A stretch of DNA of 64,000 bases from Nymphalis io (lineage: Eukaryota > Arthropoda > Insecta > Lepidoptera > Nymphalidae), in contig NC_065894.1 of NCBI RefSeq assembly GCF_905147045.1, positions 10,763,501 through 10,827,500 of the forward strand, in the 5' to 3' direction. This document shows positions 52,874-64,000 of this stretch, piece after piece (position 1 is the first letter of the stretch; each line of letters begins with the position of its first letter). A model generated the notes under the pieces. That model was not told where the DNA came from. It saw nothing but the letters and a program-made list of their open reading frames with translations, and ran no database searches. Position numbers and translations under genes: made by a program.

Positions 52874-55800
52874 GTATGGGTTTACTTTTTTATTTAAAAC
52901 ATTAATGTATGTGCTTATAACTATAGCGATAATTTATAATTGATTTACCATTGAAGTAAAATAATAATCATTCAAAATACGTAGTGCCTAATGAATCGGT
53001 TGTATAAATTACGAATTTCGTTTGACTCGATAAAAATAAATAAAAGAAAACATGGAAATGATTCACTCAATTAAACAGGTAAAGGACACGCATTCATCTC
53101 AACATGCTTATTATCAAAGTGATATAAAAATAGAATAATATTTATGATTAATTAACCATGACATTTCTTGCATTGATAAAAAAACAAACCAGAATAGGAA
53201 AAACAAAGACAAAGGACTTATCTAAGTCTCCGGTTGTTTATTTGTGATATTATTTGTTTGCTTATACTTAATTACTTTTAAGGGTTCATATATATATACT
53301 TTGTCATTACTACTATACTTTGTCAAAAATAATTAATTATTATCAATTCTTTTTCAATATAGTAATAGATATGTAAGGCTGGTATTTTGCTGCGGATCTC
53401 TGTACTTCGGTATGAAATTGAATAAAGTAAAAAAAATATTAAGATACATACATAGTTTTTAGAAACAAAATTGGTGAGTGTGGACGATAACTTGGTCTAT
53501 AAATGTAAATACGAATATTGTGCAGATATAACGTTACATAAATAGACAATTATCGTTATTTTTTACTGATAAACATACGCGAAATATCCGGAACGCGGAA
53601 ACTAGAACTATAGACCCGCCGACATAGATTACGCCTATTAAAATATAATCAATGCTTTATTATGAATTTTCTATTAACAAAAGTATAATTCCAATTTGTA
53701 TATATTCCCATTTTTTAAACAGCTCTACTAATAATCGTGATATTAATTTAATGAGAAACTCATATCCTTATCCTATTATTATTTTCCATTATCAGTAGGT
53801 ATTCTAAAAAAAAACTTTAAAAAAGTAAAATATCCATGGCGTATACAACTCTGACGAAATTGGAAACAAGAAAGTTTATAAAAAAGTTAAAACCGTCTTG
53901 CAATATCTAATTCAACGATACGCATAATATTCAGTATTTATTAAAAGTAAAAAATATGTATTATATTAATATCTCAGTAGGTTTTATGAAAAGTCTTGAC
54001 AGTTCTTCGGTCGGTGATAGATTTTCCTTTATTTTCACTTTAGTTCGAAAATAATTAAATGTTAATAGATCTATCAATGTATTTATTGTTCTAACATTAT
54101 TTACATTATTTATCATTAATATGCTTTCATTACGTATCATAATACGATAAATTTAATAAATAGTTGTACCTTAAAGACATAATAAGATTTATATATTACA
54201 AGGGTCGTCTGTAAGTTATCGTGTTTATTCTGATAACGATGAAATGATTTATTAAAAACTGTATATTATAAAGCCAATTAATTGGTATAAGGTAAATGTT
54301 AGGAACTACGTTTAAAAATGTTTTGTAAATAAATGTATTTTTATCGTCACTGAATTAACCATAACTAATGTACGCATTGTGATAACATTAAGCCAATCAC
54401 CGTTTATTTTTATTACTCTAGTAACGTATTTGAAAGAATAATAATAACAAGAGTAGGCAATTTATTCATGCGTTGTCATATATAATTATTCTAGTCACGG
54501 TCGTTAAGAATAATAGATAATTTACAAAAAACGATAAATATAATCAGTTTTTTTTAATTATTTTTTCTTGAAAATGTGTTACACCATACAGCCTCTTTTT
54601 TAACATTTTTGTTTACGAAATGTATTAATAAGATCTTAAGGCCTTTATTAAGTAATTCCTGTGTCCCATATACGTAATTTGTTAAAGAGATCGTGGGCGA
54701 AGGTAAATTGGGTTTTTGTTTTAATTAAAATTTTACATGATAAGTAGGTCGTAATCGGCTGAGCTATTGTTTGCATGCTTCGTTGATCGTAAAATACGTA
54801 TTTGTATTGACTATTTACTATATAATACGAATAATACTGCGAAATAAAACTAAGACATAGTATTTTGATAATTAAAAGTCAAAACTACTTTTACTGTATT
54901 GAAATGATGCGATGTTGTAATATAACAATAACTTAAATTATTTACGGTCTATTTTTGAAAAAAAAAAACCAAAAAGTAATTAATTTTTGATACCCTAAAC
55001 ATACTGTGTTTAATTATTAGCTATACCGAATTCAAATAACAATAACGTTAGTATGTGTGAAATGAGTCACACGTGTCACAAATGTAACGAGTAATACATA
55101 TAATGCCTTATTAACTTAATACATATATGCGTCTTAACTAAGAACCCAAAACGTCCTTGATTTATAACACAATATTATAATTTTATAGCCACAAAAATAT
55201 AAACATAAAAAGTAATAATAATGTAGTAAAGCCTGTAATAGTCCAACTGCGATGGCTTTTTTTCTCTTGAAACAAAGTTTGGAGCTTATTCGACCACGCT
55301 ACTCCAAAGCAGATAGGTGGATAAACATGTGTCAAAACTTCACTATGTACGAGATGATTTATATACACAAACGAAGGCAACCTCTGCTCTAATGTATTTA
55401 AACAAAACTTTATTTCATTATCACAAGACATCACAATTAAATCCGGATTCGTGATTAGTAAGACTGCAATATAAATTGAAGCGACTGTGTCATCGCATAA
55501 TTGTCTGTATTTCTTTCCTTAAGCTAGAAATAATACGAAATGGTTACTTAGCATCGCACTTAGCTCTTTAAATATAATTTATTTGTTATATACTTACACA
55601 ATAAAATTATGTTCATATGGGCACACAATACTTGAAAGTAAATATAAGCCATTATTATTCATAGAAATTTTTTAAACTTATAAATTTCAAATAGATTCGA
55701 TATTTTGATTTTTTTAGAATCGTTTAATATAATCTATCAAAATAAAAAGTTAACCAAATAATTTTAAAAAGATGAATCATAGATTAATTTATTTGTACAA

Positions 55801-58800
55801 TCTTGTTTTTTTTTCTTTGTACATAAAAATTAAATTAAACAATCATTTTCAAATGAAATGCCAACAGCAAATTCTTAGTGCGCAACCGCAGAAAGGAAGC
55901 CGAAATGGCCCTGTGGTAAGAACGCGTGAATCTTAACCGATGATCGTGGGTTCAAACCCGGGCAAGCACCACTGAATTTTCATGTGCTTAATTTGTGATT
56001 ATAATTCATCTCGTGCTTTACGGTGAAGGAAAACATCGTGAGGAAACCTGCATGTGTCTATTTCACTGAAATTCTGCCACATGTGAATTCTACCAACCCG
56101 CATTGGAGCAGCGTGGTGGAATAAGCTCCAAAACTTCTCCTCAAAAAGAGGAGAGGAGGCCTTTAGCCCAGCAGTGGGACATTCACAGGCTGTTACGGCA
56201 ACCGCAGAAAAATGTTGTAAGTGTACTTTTAATCCTTAAATTATTAGCCTGAAATTCTCGGGGTTTTGGTTTAAAATTTCGGTTTTTGGGATGGTGTTGG
56301 AGTAGAAAAAAAATTGAATTTTTCAAATATATTTATTACTAGCTTCTGCGGCTTATGGGCAAATTCAAATCTTTTCTTGGCCATACTTCTGCTGACAGTT
56401 TATACACCTTTGTATGGTAATATCATTTTATATCTTGCAAATATCCGTTCTTCTTATATATTTAAGCATCGCTAACGCACATAACCCATGAAAAGAGAAT
56501 TACAAAAATGTATGTATTTACAAAAATGTAAATCTGTTTTATAGTATAAGAAGGCGGACGAGCATATGGGCCACCTGATGGTAAGTGGTCACCAACGCCC
56601 ATAGACATTGGCATTGTGAGAAATGTTAACCATAGCTTACATCAATGCGCCATCAACCTTGGGAACTAAGATGTTATGTCCCTTGTGCCTGCCTGCCTTC
56701 AAACCGGAATACAACAATAACAAATACTGCTGTTTTGCGGTAGAATATCTGATGAGTGGGTGTTACCTACCAAGACGGGCTTGCAAAAAACCCTACCACC
56801 AGTAAGTTAAATTATATATATAAAGTAACATTTACATTAATAAGCCTATAGTCTTCTATAAACGCCATCGGCCACTATCAGCGTCGCACCTTACACCGCG
56901 TCACAATGCTTACAATAGAAATGTACTCTTGTGGTCTGCTTACAACGCAATGTCAGCATATTGATATCGTGGGCGGTTTTCATTCGCTTCGGGTCGCGTC
57001 CCTTCTATTAATTTCGAATCATTGCAGTGTAAACGTCGTGTTCAGCATCAAAATAAAATGTCTAAATTAAAAAAATAGCACACGCGAGCTGACTTCGTAG
57101 AATATTGTTGTAATCGAGACGTTGGCTGTTGAGATATGTAAAGATCTGGTGTTGTCTCGCGATGAAACGTTGATCGACAGATTACGCTGAAGTCAGACGT
57201 TACGTATAGGTAGCATTTCAGAGTCCATGATGACTGACGTGATTTCCAAAAAAGGAAGCTACAGGCAAGTTTTGAAGACGGGCTTATTTTCCGTATTATA
57301 ATACTGAATAACTGCCTCATTTTTCCAGACTATAAAGCTGCAGATGGTGAAGTCCTTTGTTCAAATCTCGGGTCTCAAATAAACTAAAATGCAGCATGTA
57401 AAAAGTAACAACCTGTAAATGCCCCACTGCTGGACTAAGGCCCCCTCCCCCTTTTAGGAGGAGAATGTTTTGAGCTTATTTCAATGCGGGTTGATACACG
57501 TAATTTCAATGAATACGATATAAAAGATTGATTCATTTCTTTAAAAATTTATAATGTATTTTGTTTATACAATATAGTTAGAAATTAACTAGAGAGTAGA
57601 TTACGAATTATCTACACATAAAGAATATAATTTACTGTTATCATTTGGTGAAACAACATGTTATAATTATATCTACAACAAAAGACTATACTGGTGGTAG
57701 GGCTTTGTGCAAGCTCGTCTGGGTAGGTACCACCCACTCATCAGACATTCTACCGCAAAACAGCAGTACTTGTTATTGTTGTGTTCCGGTTTGAAGGGTG
57801 AGTGAGTGTAATTACAGGAACAAGGGATATAAAATTTTAGTTCCCAAGGTTGATGGCGCATTGGCTATAAGCGATGGTTGACATTTCTTACAATGCCAAT
57901 GTCTAAGTATAATCAAAAACGAAATGAAGCGGTAAAAATATATAAGTCAAGATGCCTTAATAATAATAAACGATCGAATAATTTTAAATATATGAAAAAC
58001 AGTCAAAAATATATTTAACAACTAATTACATATTAATTCGTTGTTTAACAACTCTAATATTTATCATTCATTATCATTAGGAAATTTTAAATGGACAGAC
58101 TAACTCCGGCCATTATAATGAACCCTTCATTTACTTTTCATATATAACTTTGTTTATAAAACTTTAAATACTTTGATATATGATGGAAACCTAAAGTTAA
58201 CCCTAATGACAAAACAGCTTAATTACAAAACCAAATTTTATTTATAGTGGTTTTTATGTGCATATGTTCTAGGCAGATTATGCAAATGATGCCGATTGCA
58301 TTTGCGTTGCACGGAAGTGTAACAATTCCAGCGCTCTAATTAATATAATTTATAAATAGTTATTCTTTATTTATATTGGTATTAGGCAGTGCACATATAG
58401 GAACACTTCAAATGATACATGTCAAGCTTTAAGAACGAAAACGTTTAATGAAAGAAAAAACAAGAAGCCAATTCTACGAAGACAGCGAACCAGTTGTAAA
58501 TCGGACTAAGTTCGATTGGAATAGCATAGGGATCTTATCGTAATCTTTATTAATTAGTAAAACTGGCACCTACCTCACGAGTTATCGTTCTTATAAGAAC
58601 ACAGTGACAAGGAGGAAAACCCATGACGCGTTTTGCTTCTCAATATTATCAATGTTTTGATTTTTATCAATAATTTCGAAAGGAAAGGAGGCGTGCAGCC
58701 CCTAAACCTTACGTAATCCTGCCTGTGCGTTCTTTGAGCCTGGCATATCTATACATATAAAAAAAAATTTAATAATAAAATATATTTAAAATAAGCAATC

Positions 58801-61800
58801 GAAATTCAAATAGGCATCGTTATATTGAAAATCATATACTATATTAAATTTGAGATTATTATTTTCAAAGTTGGTGTATCGTCACATTCTATTCTAGATT
58901 AAAAATGAATGTTTTATTATGTTTCCAATGTTATTTTCTCAATGGATGCGACTAGCACAGGACCGGGAGAACTGGCGCGCCTGTGAGGAGGCCTATGTCC
59001 AGCAGTGGATTAATGTGGGCTGAATATGATGATGATTATGTTTCCAGGTTTATACTTCGCACAAGTCTGTAGAACTTTAGGTACACTATATAAGTACACG
59101 CGTGGCGTTCTGCGAATATAAACTACAAATTGAATGACCCTTGTACATTAATTATTTAAAAAAAAACTTTATCCCCTTCAACATAAAATTGAAATTAGTC
59201 CGCTAGTCGTAACAATGACTAATAGTAATTGCATTGTGTAATACTGTATGTCTACAAAGTTCGCGTTAATCGTGTAATCTTTTTAGATTTGAGACGGAAC
59301 AAACAACTTTACAAATTCAACTGATGAATGAATAATTGTTGCCTTAAAAAATGCGATGACTATTGTTAAGAATATCACGTTAATTTTTTCGTCTTTTCGT
59401 ACTATATTAAATAGGTACCTACACGAAATGGCCCAGTGGTAATAACGCGTGAATCTTAACCGATGAACGTGGGTTCGAACCCGGGCAAGCACCTCTGAAT
59501 TTTCATGTGCTTAATTTCTATTAATAATTCATCTCCTGCTTTTCGGTGAAGGAAACCTGCATGTGTCATTTCATCGAAATTTAGCCACATGTGTATTCCA
59601 CCAACCCGCATTGGAGCAGCGTGGTGGAATAAGCTCCAAACCTTCTCCTCAAAAAGGGAGAGGAGGCCTTAGCCCAGCAGTGAAACATTTACAGGCTGTT
59701 ACTTACTTACTTACTACACGTAGGTACTTACCACAAGACTATATAACCAAGGAAATATATGCTTAGGTGCAAATCATTTTAATTTCAGGTTCAAAACTAG
59801 CGACGATTCAAAAAGTTGAGATCAGTGGCTGCGCTGAAGACGCCAAGGAGTGCACTCTCAGGAGGAACACTAATGTTTCTATCTCCATCGACTTCACGCC
59901 TTGTGAGTGTTTATTCATAATTAATATATTTAAATCTTAAACACCAAAAGTCAACATAGCCCAGAACCAAACAACTTTAAAAGACAGTTACTAGTGTTTT
60001 CTGTATGTTTGTGAAATAACGTATGTTTTAATTCAACTCATAAATAATATGATAATAGGTAAAAAAGTAAAAATGAAAATATTTCTGGTCTGCGCAGTGT
60101 GTTTAATCTGCAAAGACAGCTATAAAATTTACTATGTGAGAACTGTGAAATGACCATAGTTCAACTGCTGCTTTTTATTTAGTAAACCTTATCTAAATCG
60201 CATCAGAAAAACACATACCTAAAAACTATCAAATTTGAACTTCAGACAAAGTTGAAGGTCTTTAATAAATAAAATAATATGTAAAGTGATAAAATAGGTG
60301 GCAAAAAGTTTCAGAACATATTTTTATACAAAATAAATAAAGCTCTATAATGAATGAATAATAATTGTCAAACATTCAAGATCATTAAGGATGAACAAAA
60401 AGAAAAATAATCTAAAACGGTATGAGTTTCTTTTATTATTACAACGCAAAATTAAAATTATAATTAAGGCGTAAAACAAAAGGTTGGTAATGCCTTATTT
60501 AAATGAATCTAAAACAACAATGTATAAGTACCTACTAATTATATCAACTATAATCTAAAGAATACCGACCTTACCTAAATTATATAATAATACCTATATA
60601 TACCTATTATACTGCCTCGTTGGTCTAGTGGCTTGATATAAGGCCGCAGACCCGGAGGTCCTGGGTTCAATTCCCAGGTCGGGCCAATAAAAAGTTATTG
60701 GGTTTTTCTGTGGAAAATACTCAGTAGCAGCCCGGAGTCTGGAAGTTGGAAGTGTGAACACTCCCGTGCCTCAGAAAGCACGTAAAGCCGTTGGTCCTGC
60801 GCCTGAACTCTTTCCGGTCGTGTCGGATCGCCGTCCCATCGAATTATGAGAGTTAAGGAATAGAGAGTGCACCTATGTTTGCGCACACACTTGTGCACTA
60901 TAATATCTCCTGCGTAACTTCGCAGGCCAACTGGCCAATCTCTCTTGAGATTGGCCGCCGTGGCCGAAATCGGTCTGGAGGACATTATTATTATACCTAT
61001 TATATAAGGTACCTATAATTATATAATAAAGGAACATTTTTTAGTTGAATAGTGATTCTTGATTACCTTGGAATAAAATTAAAAGACCCTCGTGTTCCAT
61101 TAAATTATATAAATATAACTGAGTTTAACTTATCGTTACAGCTGTGGACGCAAAAGCTCTGGAGACCGTAGTCCACGGTATCATAATGAACCTGCCGGTT
61201 CCTTTTCCTCTCCCACAACCAGATGCTTGCAAGGATAGCGGACTAGTTTGCCCGATAAAGGTAATGTAATGTAATGCAATTGTTTTAAATTATGTGTCCA
61301 TTTATTTTAAAACGAATTATTGTTTGTAACAATAAAGTAAAGTAACGCTGAGCACGAGATGAATTATAAACACAAATTAAGCACATAAAAATTCAATGGT
61401 ATTTGCTGAAATTTGAACGTGTCAACATGCTACGTGCCACGGTTAAAATTCGCGCGTTCAAACTACTGAGCCATCCCGACTCGTGGGCAATTATTGTTTG
61501 TTTATTGTAGACATTTGAATCCATAGATATACATAATATCTTTATAAGAGCGGATATGGCCCAGTATCTTCAACATATATGTAAATACTAACCGCAAATT
61601 GCGGCTACAAACCCGGACAAGTACCACTGACTTTCCATGTACTTAATTTGCGTTTAGGTAGAAAAGATTCTTGAGAAACTTCTCAAACGGAGAGGAGGGT
61701 TTGCCCAGGCATAGACAATTAACACACCTTTCTAGGTTTTAGTAACATGATAGAATTGAATTTCTATTACACGAGGTGCAAAGAAAAATCGACAACCAGT

Positions 61801-62017
61801 TAACAAGTATTATTAAGGCTAAACAATTTGTTCTTATAGCTAGACTTTATTTATTAGAAGAACGCTTTATTTACAGTCTGGCGAGAAAGTATCCTATAGA
61901 TCAACGATGCCCATTCTCAAATCTTACCCCAAAGTCAAGGTCGGTGTCAAGTGGGAAATGCAGAATGATGAAGAAGAAGACTTGATCTGCATACTCATAG
62001 GAGCCAAAATTAATTAA
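52807..62017 (+). CDS. NPC2: NPC2-like (ML domain) secreted sterol-binding protein
   Basis: The CDS joins 52807-52873, 59789-59902, 61142-61260 and 61877-62017 (phases 1, 1, 0), giving 146 residues, the usual length for the family. Residues 1-16 (MLFLITVAVILASAQA) are a signal peptide. Six cysteines, C22, C37, C44, C90, C97 and C138, match the NPC2 pattern of three disulfides (1-6, 2-3, 4-5). Other family marks are the FYTDCGSKL start, the VEISGC motif, the NLPVPFPLP loop followed by CKDSGLVCPIK, and the last strand KVKVGVKWEM. N51-V-S is a possible glycosylation site. NPC2 proteins bind cholesterol in the lysosome or are secreted; insects have expanded sets, some carrying semiochemicals or acting in immunity. 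Which role applies here cannot be told. Intron 1 is 6.9 kb and holds several repeats. AATAAA overlaps the stop at 62017-62022. Confidence 0.93.
52874..55221. other. NPC2 intron 1, proximal part
   Basis: AT-rich, without recognised repeats or exons. Confidence 0.5.
55222..55395 (-). mobile_element. SINE A, degenerate
   Basis: AAAGTTTGGAGCTTATTCGA, CCACGCTACTCCAAAGCAGA and GTACGAGATGATTTATA in reverse order. Strongly worn. Confidence 0.6.
55895..56197 (+). mobile_element. SINE family A with exact 13-bp target duplication
   Basis: GCAACCGCAGAAA at 55882-55894 and 56198-56210. Full-length; lies in NPC2 intron 1. Confidence 0.93.
56338..56410 (+). mobile_element. Family L fragment
   Basis: TACTAGCTTCTGCGGCTTAT is the typical opening; the rest is eroded. 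Confidence 0.35.
56541..56806 (+). mobile_element. Family B interspersed repeat
   Basis: ATAGTATAAGAAGGCGGACG through GGCTTGCAAAAAACCCTACC. A short deletion removes the ACACTGGCTC block. Confidence 0.82.
57404..57520 (-). mobile_element. SINE A, 3' fragment
   Basis: AGTAACAACCTGTAAATGCC through CAATGCGGGTTGATACACGT; the 5' half is missing. Confidence 0.7.
57690..57905 (-). mobile_element. Family B interspersed repeat, truncated
   Basis: CTGGTGGTAGGGCTTTGTGC through GCGATGGTTGACATTTCTTA and CAATGCCAATGTCTAAG. The CTTACCATCAGGTGG end is absent. Confidence 0.8.
57906..58947. other. NPC2 intron 1, distal part
   Basis: AT-rich; nothing recognised. A G-rich scrap at 58680-58740 (GGAAAGGAGGCGTGCAGCCC) is unexplained. 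Confidence 0.45.
58948..59042 (+). mobile_element. RTE/R1-like LINE 3' end
   Basis: Encodes LAQDRENWRACEEAYVQQWI then NVG and a stop, a conserved C-terminus of a lepidopteran LINE lineage. It ends in a short ATGATGATTATG repeat. Only this 5'-truncated scrap is present. Confidence 0.65.
59423..59702 (+). mobile_element. SINE family A
   Basis: The head is CGAAATGGCCCAGTGGTAAT, with a small deletion near 59555, and the tail GTTACTTACTTACTTACT. CTACACG is repeated near both ends. It ends about 85 bases before NPC2 exon 2. Confidence 0.87.
59789..59902 (+). CDS. NPC2: NPC2 exon 2
   Basis: The acceptor is AATTTCAG and the donor CCTT|GTGAGT. Encodes residues 23-60 (GSKLATIQKVEISGC through IDFTP), with the second and third cysteines, C37 and C44. 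It begins only about 85 bases after a SINE A copy. Confidence 0.92.
60612..60991 (+). mobile_element. SINE family E with exact 13-bp target duplication
   Basis: TATACCTATTATA at 60599-60611 and 60992-61004. Intact tRNA-like head: TGGTCTAGTGG (A box) and GGTTCAATTCC (B box). Best copy of the family; lies in NPC2 intron 2. Confidence 0.92.
61142..61260 (+). CDS. NPC2: NPC2 exon 3
   Basis: The acceptor is CGTTACAG and the donor AAAG|GTAATG, ending in phase 0. Encodes residues 61-100 with VHGIIMNLPVPFPLPQPDAC, which forms the ligand-pocket loops in the family, and C90 and C97. Confidence 0.93.
61345..61482 (-). mobile_element. SINE A head half, degenerate
   Basis: CTGAGCACGAGATGAATTAT, ATTAAGCACATAAAAATTCA and AACTACTGAGCCATCCCGAC. 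In NPC2 intron 3. Confidence 0.65.
61548..61725 (+). mobile_element. SINE A, degenerate with deletion
   Basis: GAGCGGATATGGCCCAGTAT, CAAACCCGGACAAGTACCAC and GGAGAGGAGGGTTTGCCCAG. The middle is deleted. In NPC2 intron 3. Confidence 0.6.
61877..62017 (+). CDS. NPC2: NPC2 exon 4 and stop
   Basis: The acceptor is TATTTACAG. Encodes SGEKVSYRSTMPILKSYPKV through LICILIGAKIN and TAA, with the last cysteine, C138. AATAAA begins at the last base of the stop codon, so the 3' UTR may be very short or use a later signal. Confidence 0.93.
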   Translation, partial: SGEKVSYRSTMPILKSYPKVKVGVKWEMQNDEEEDLICILIGAKIN

Positions 62018-62022
62018 ATAAA
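62017..62022 (+). terminator. NPC2 poly(A) signal candidate
   Basis: AATAAA starts at the last base of the TAA stop. It is the nearest signal to the coding end. Confidence 0.4.
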
Positions 62023-62840
62023 AAACTCTTAGCCAGTATTCTACTATTTTGCTGTTTATTTTAAAAAAATGATTTAATAATTTTATTTATTACAATTTAA
62101 TAAAAAAAAAACCTCAAAGAGATATTTTCGTAAAGAAATACTTAGCTTTTGGAATTAATTATGATGAAGCACTGAATCCAATAAAAAAAATAGTAGATAC
62201 TTAGTATTTCAGTATGATAATAATTTTAACAAATCAATAAGTGTAACAGTTACTAAAATGTTTGGAAAATATGAAGAAAATTGTCTGACGTGTAACGACC
62301 TTATGTCACATTTATTAAATAAAATAACCTTTGCCGTTTTAGTTTACTTAGGTTAAATATCAATAATAAATGCCTTATTAAGTTAAGTTACAAAATGTTT
62401 TTTTTTTTAAAACGTCAACGCTACGAAGCATTGTTCATCTCCGTCCTATGTAAAATATCGTTAAAATTAAATAATCTACGCTCTCTGGACGTAATTAAAA
62501 GTTTTTTTTAATTAATCTTTTTACACATACGTACTTTTTTAAATTCAATTTTTAATTAAATGATTGTCGTCATATCTTTTTTAAATTATCAGTCAACAAT
62601 AAATTCAATCCTAAAGAAATAATTTAAATGAAAAATATCGCGACAGAGTATGGTCACCATGTTGATTATTGTAATATGGGTAATTATTGAAAATAAAACT
62701 TTATCTGAGAAAACTATATTTTATTTTATCTTTAGCTTGACAATTATAATTATTAAGTTAGTATTATTTAAAAGGATATTCAGCCAGGTCCAGTCTACCG
62801 TGTTAGCTTAATGTTTGATAATTAATTAAATAACTTATAT

Positions 62841-63280
62841 GATGGCTTCGTGTAAGCTCATCTGGTACCACCCGGTCATTTCATATTCTAATGCCAAACA
62901 GCAATACTTATTATAATTGTGTGCCAGTGTATAGCGCCGACCCTGGCCCTTGATCAAGGTAGAGCGAGATTGTCTTTCAGCGTCGGACGGATCACTTCAC
63001 ATAAATAGAATTTCTGTTAATGTTATATAAATATTTATTGCCATATTTATAAAGAACGCTTATGTACCCCTGGAAATAGTTTTTGATATTTCGCGCCCCT
63101 TGTTACATGGGGGATATGATGCGCTGCCAGTGTATCTATAGGCACATGGGACAAAACACAGTTTCCAAGGTTGGAAGCGATGTCGACGATGTAAGAAGTA
63201 ATATCGATGGTATATTTCCTACAGTGCATGTCTATGGGTGACCATGTGAGACCATCGGGTAGGCATTCCGCCTAACTCTT
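62841..63280 (-). mobile_element. Family B repeat split by a small insertion
   Basis: The left piece 62841-62932 (GATGGCTTCGTGTAAGCTCA) and right piece 63125-63280 (TATAGGCACATGGGACAAAA) form one reverse family B copy around 62933-63124. Confidence 0.7.
62933..63124. mobile_element. Small non-coding element, about 192 bp, with target duplication
   Basis: TGCCAGTGTAT lies on both sides (62922-62932 and 63125-63135). The ends are AGCGC..GCGC(T), a very short inverted terminus. There is no ORF; it includes GACCCTGGCCCTTGATCAAG. Class unknown. Confidence 0.6.
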
Positions 63281-64000
63281 ATAAATTAAAAAAACAGTAC
63301 TAATAACGATCACTTGCAAATTTCAATGAATATAATAAAATTATGAATTAATTTTATTATATTATGAATTAATTTTAGTTATAAGAATGTTATTGTTTGC
63401 AATTTTTTAATAAATTTGTTCTTATACAATGAGAATCGTAATGGCTTAAGTTCAAAAATATTTTGATGTCATTAAATAAAACAAAAGAAATAGTTTATAA
63501 AATTTATTTCTCACTTATTTTAAATTTATAAAAATAAACTTTAGTGTCAACTTTACGCTACTATCAGCTACTACTACTCGAAATGCCAACTGTTGTGCTT
63601 AACTTATAAATATAATTATTTTGACTAGTGTACTTTTAATCCATGCAAATAAAATATTTTTCAAACAAAGGTTTCATAAACATTCAATATTCGTTAATAT
63701 TGCCAGATCCAAAAATATATCAGACAATATAACAATTAAAATATTTACAAAAAATTGTCATTTCATTGTTTTGTATCAAATCAGTAGATCAATATGTTTT
63801 ATTACAAAAAATATACAAATCAATTTCACACAACAATAGCACAAGTGCCATCAATTTTCATTGCCTTTTATTACCTTTTTGAATTGAGAATTGTTTCACA
63901 TATGAATAAAATTGTTAAAAGTATTTTCTTTTTAAGTTGAACTCACATTACATTAAAAATATTAATTATTAAAAATGTAAACTGAACAATTCATTTATAA
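63281..64000. other. Right edge, nothing recognised
   Basis: Very AT-rich, with a local repeat of ATTATGAATTAATTTTA at about 63342-63378. No exon-like signal. Confidence 0.5.

Noticed and set aside
1..64000. CRISPR array, operon or bacterial defence system
   Set aside because: No regular short direct repeats with spacers and no clustered prokaryotic genes. Introns and SINEs show eukaryotic DNA.

Overview
This is an AT-rich insect nuclear window, almost certainly from a lepidopteran and probably a butterfly. The evidence is the introns with GT..AG borders, several tRNA-headed SINE families present in many copies, lepidopteran-type LINE tails, and an insect NPC2 gene. Most of the DNA is intron, intergenic sequence and transposable-element debris. 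Most short open frames are chance frames or lie inside repeats.

Two host genes, both on the + strand, can be assembled from phase-compatible exons. (1) A six-exon gene spans 5683-38447: exons 5683-5725, 24041-24251, 25340-25419, 28575-28706, 34681-34753 and 38351-38447. Every junction is in phase and the product is 211 residues. It has a signal peptide, dibasic cleavage sites, two C-terminal amidation signals and a possible pyroglutamate start, so it looks like a neuropeptide or peptide-hormone precursor. I do not recognise the family. (2) An NPC2/ML-domain sterol-binding protein gene spans 52807-62017 in four exons. It encodes 146 residues with the six family cysteines.

Mobile elements fill the rest. 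SINE family A (about 300 bp) has about a dozen clear copies, several with exact target-site duplications, plus many worn ones. Families D and E are two further tRNA-headed SINEs. Family B (about 270 bp) and the GC-rich family C are interspersed repeats of unresolved class. There is a complete-ended but dead mariner (25743-27028), an internally deleted LINE carrying an intact endonuclease domain (44634-46240, minus), LINE 3' ends (1-841, 5199-5480, 27773-27955, 43750-44010, 58948-59042), a Helitron helicase fragment (9301-9487, minus), MITE-like inverted repeats and an LTR-like promoter (about 46320-46600). The cluster at 47000-47707 is a three-layer nest of B, A and C.

The most interesting content is the precursor gene, with its possible alternative acceptor, exon-skip and early-stop forms. 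I could run no database search or RNA comparison. Family names for repeats come from pattern recognition only.
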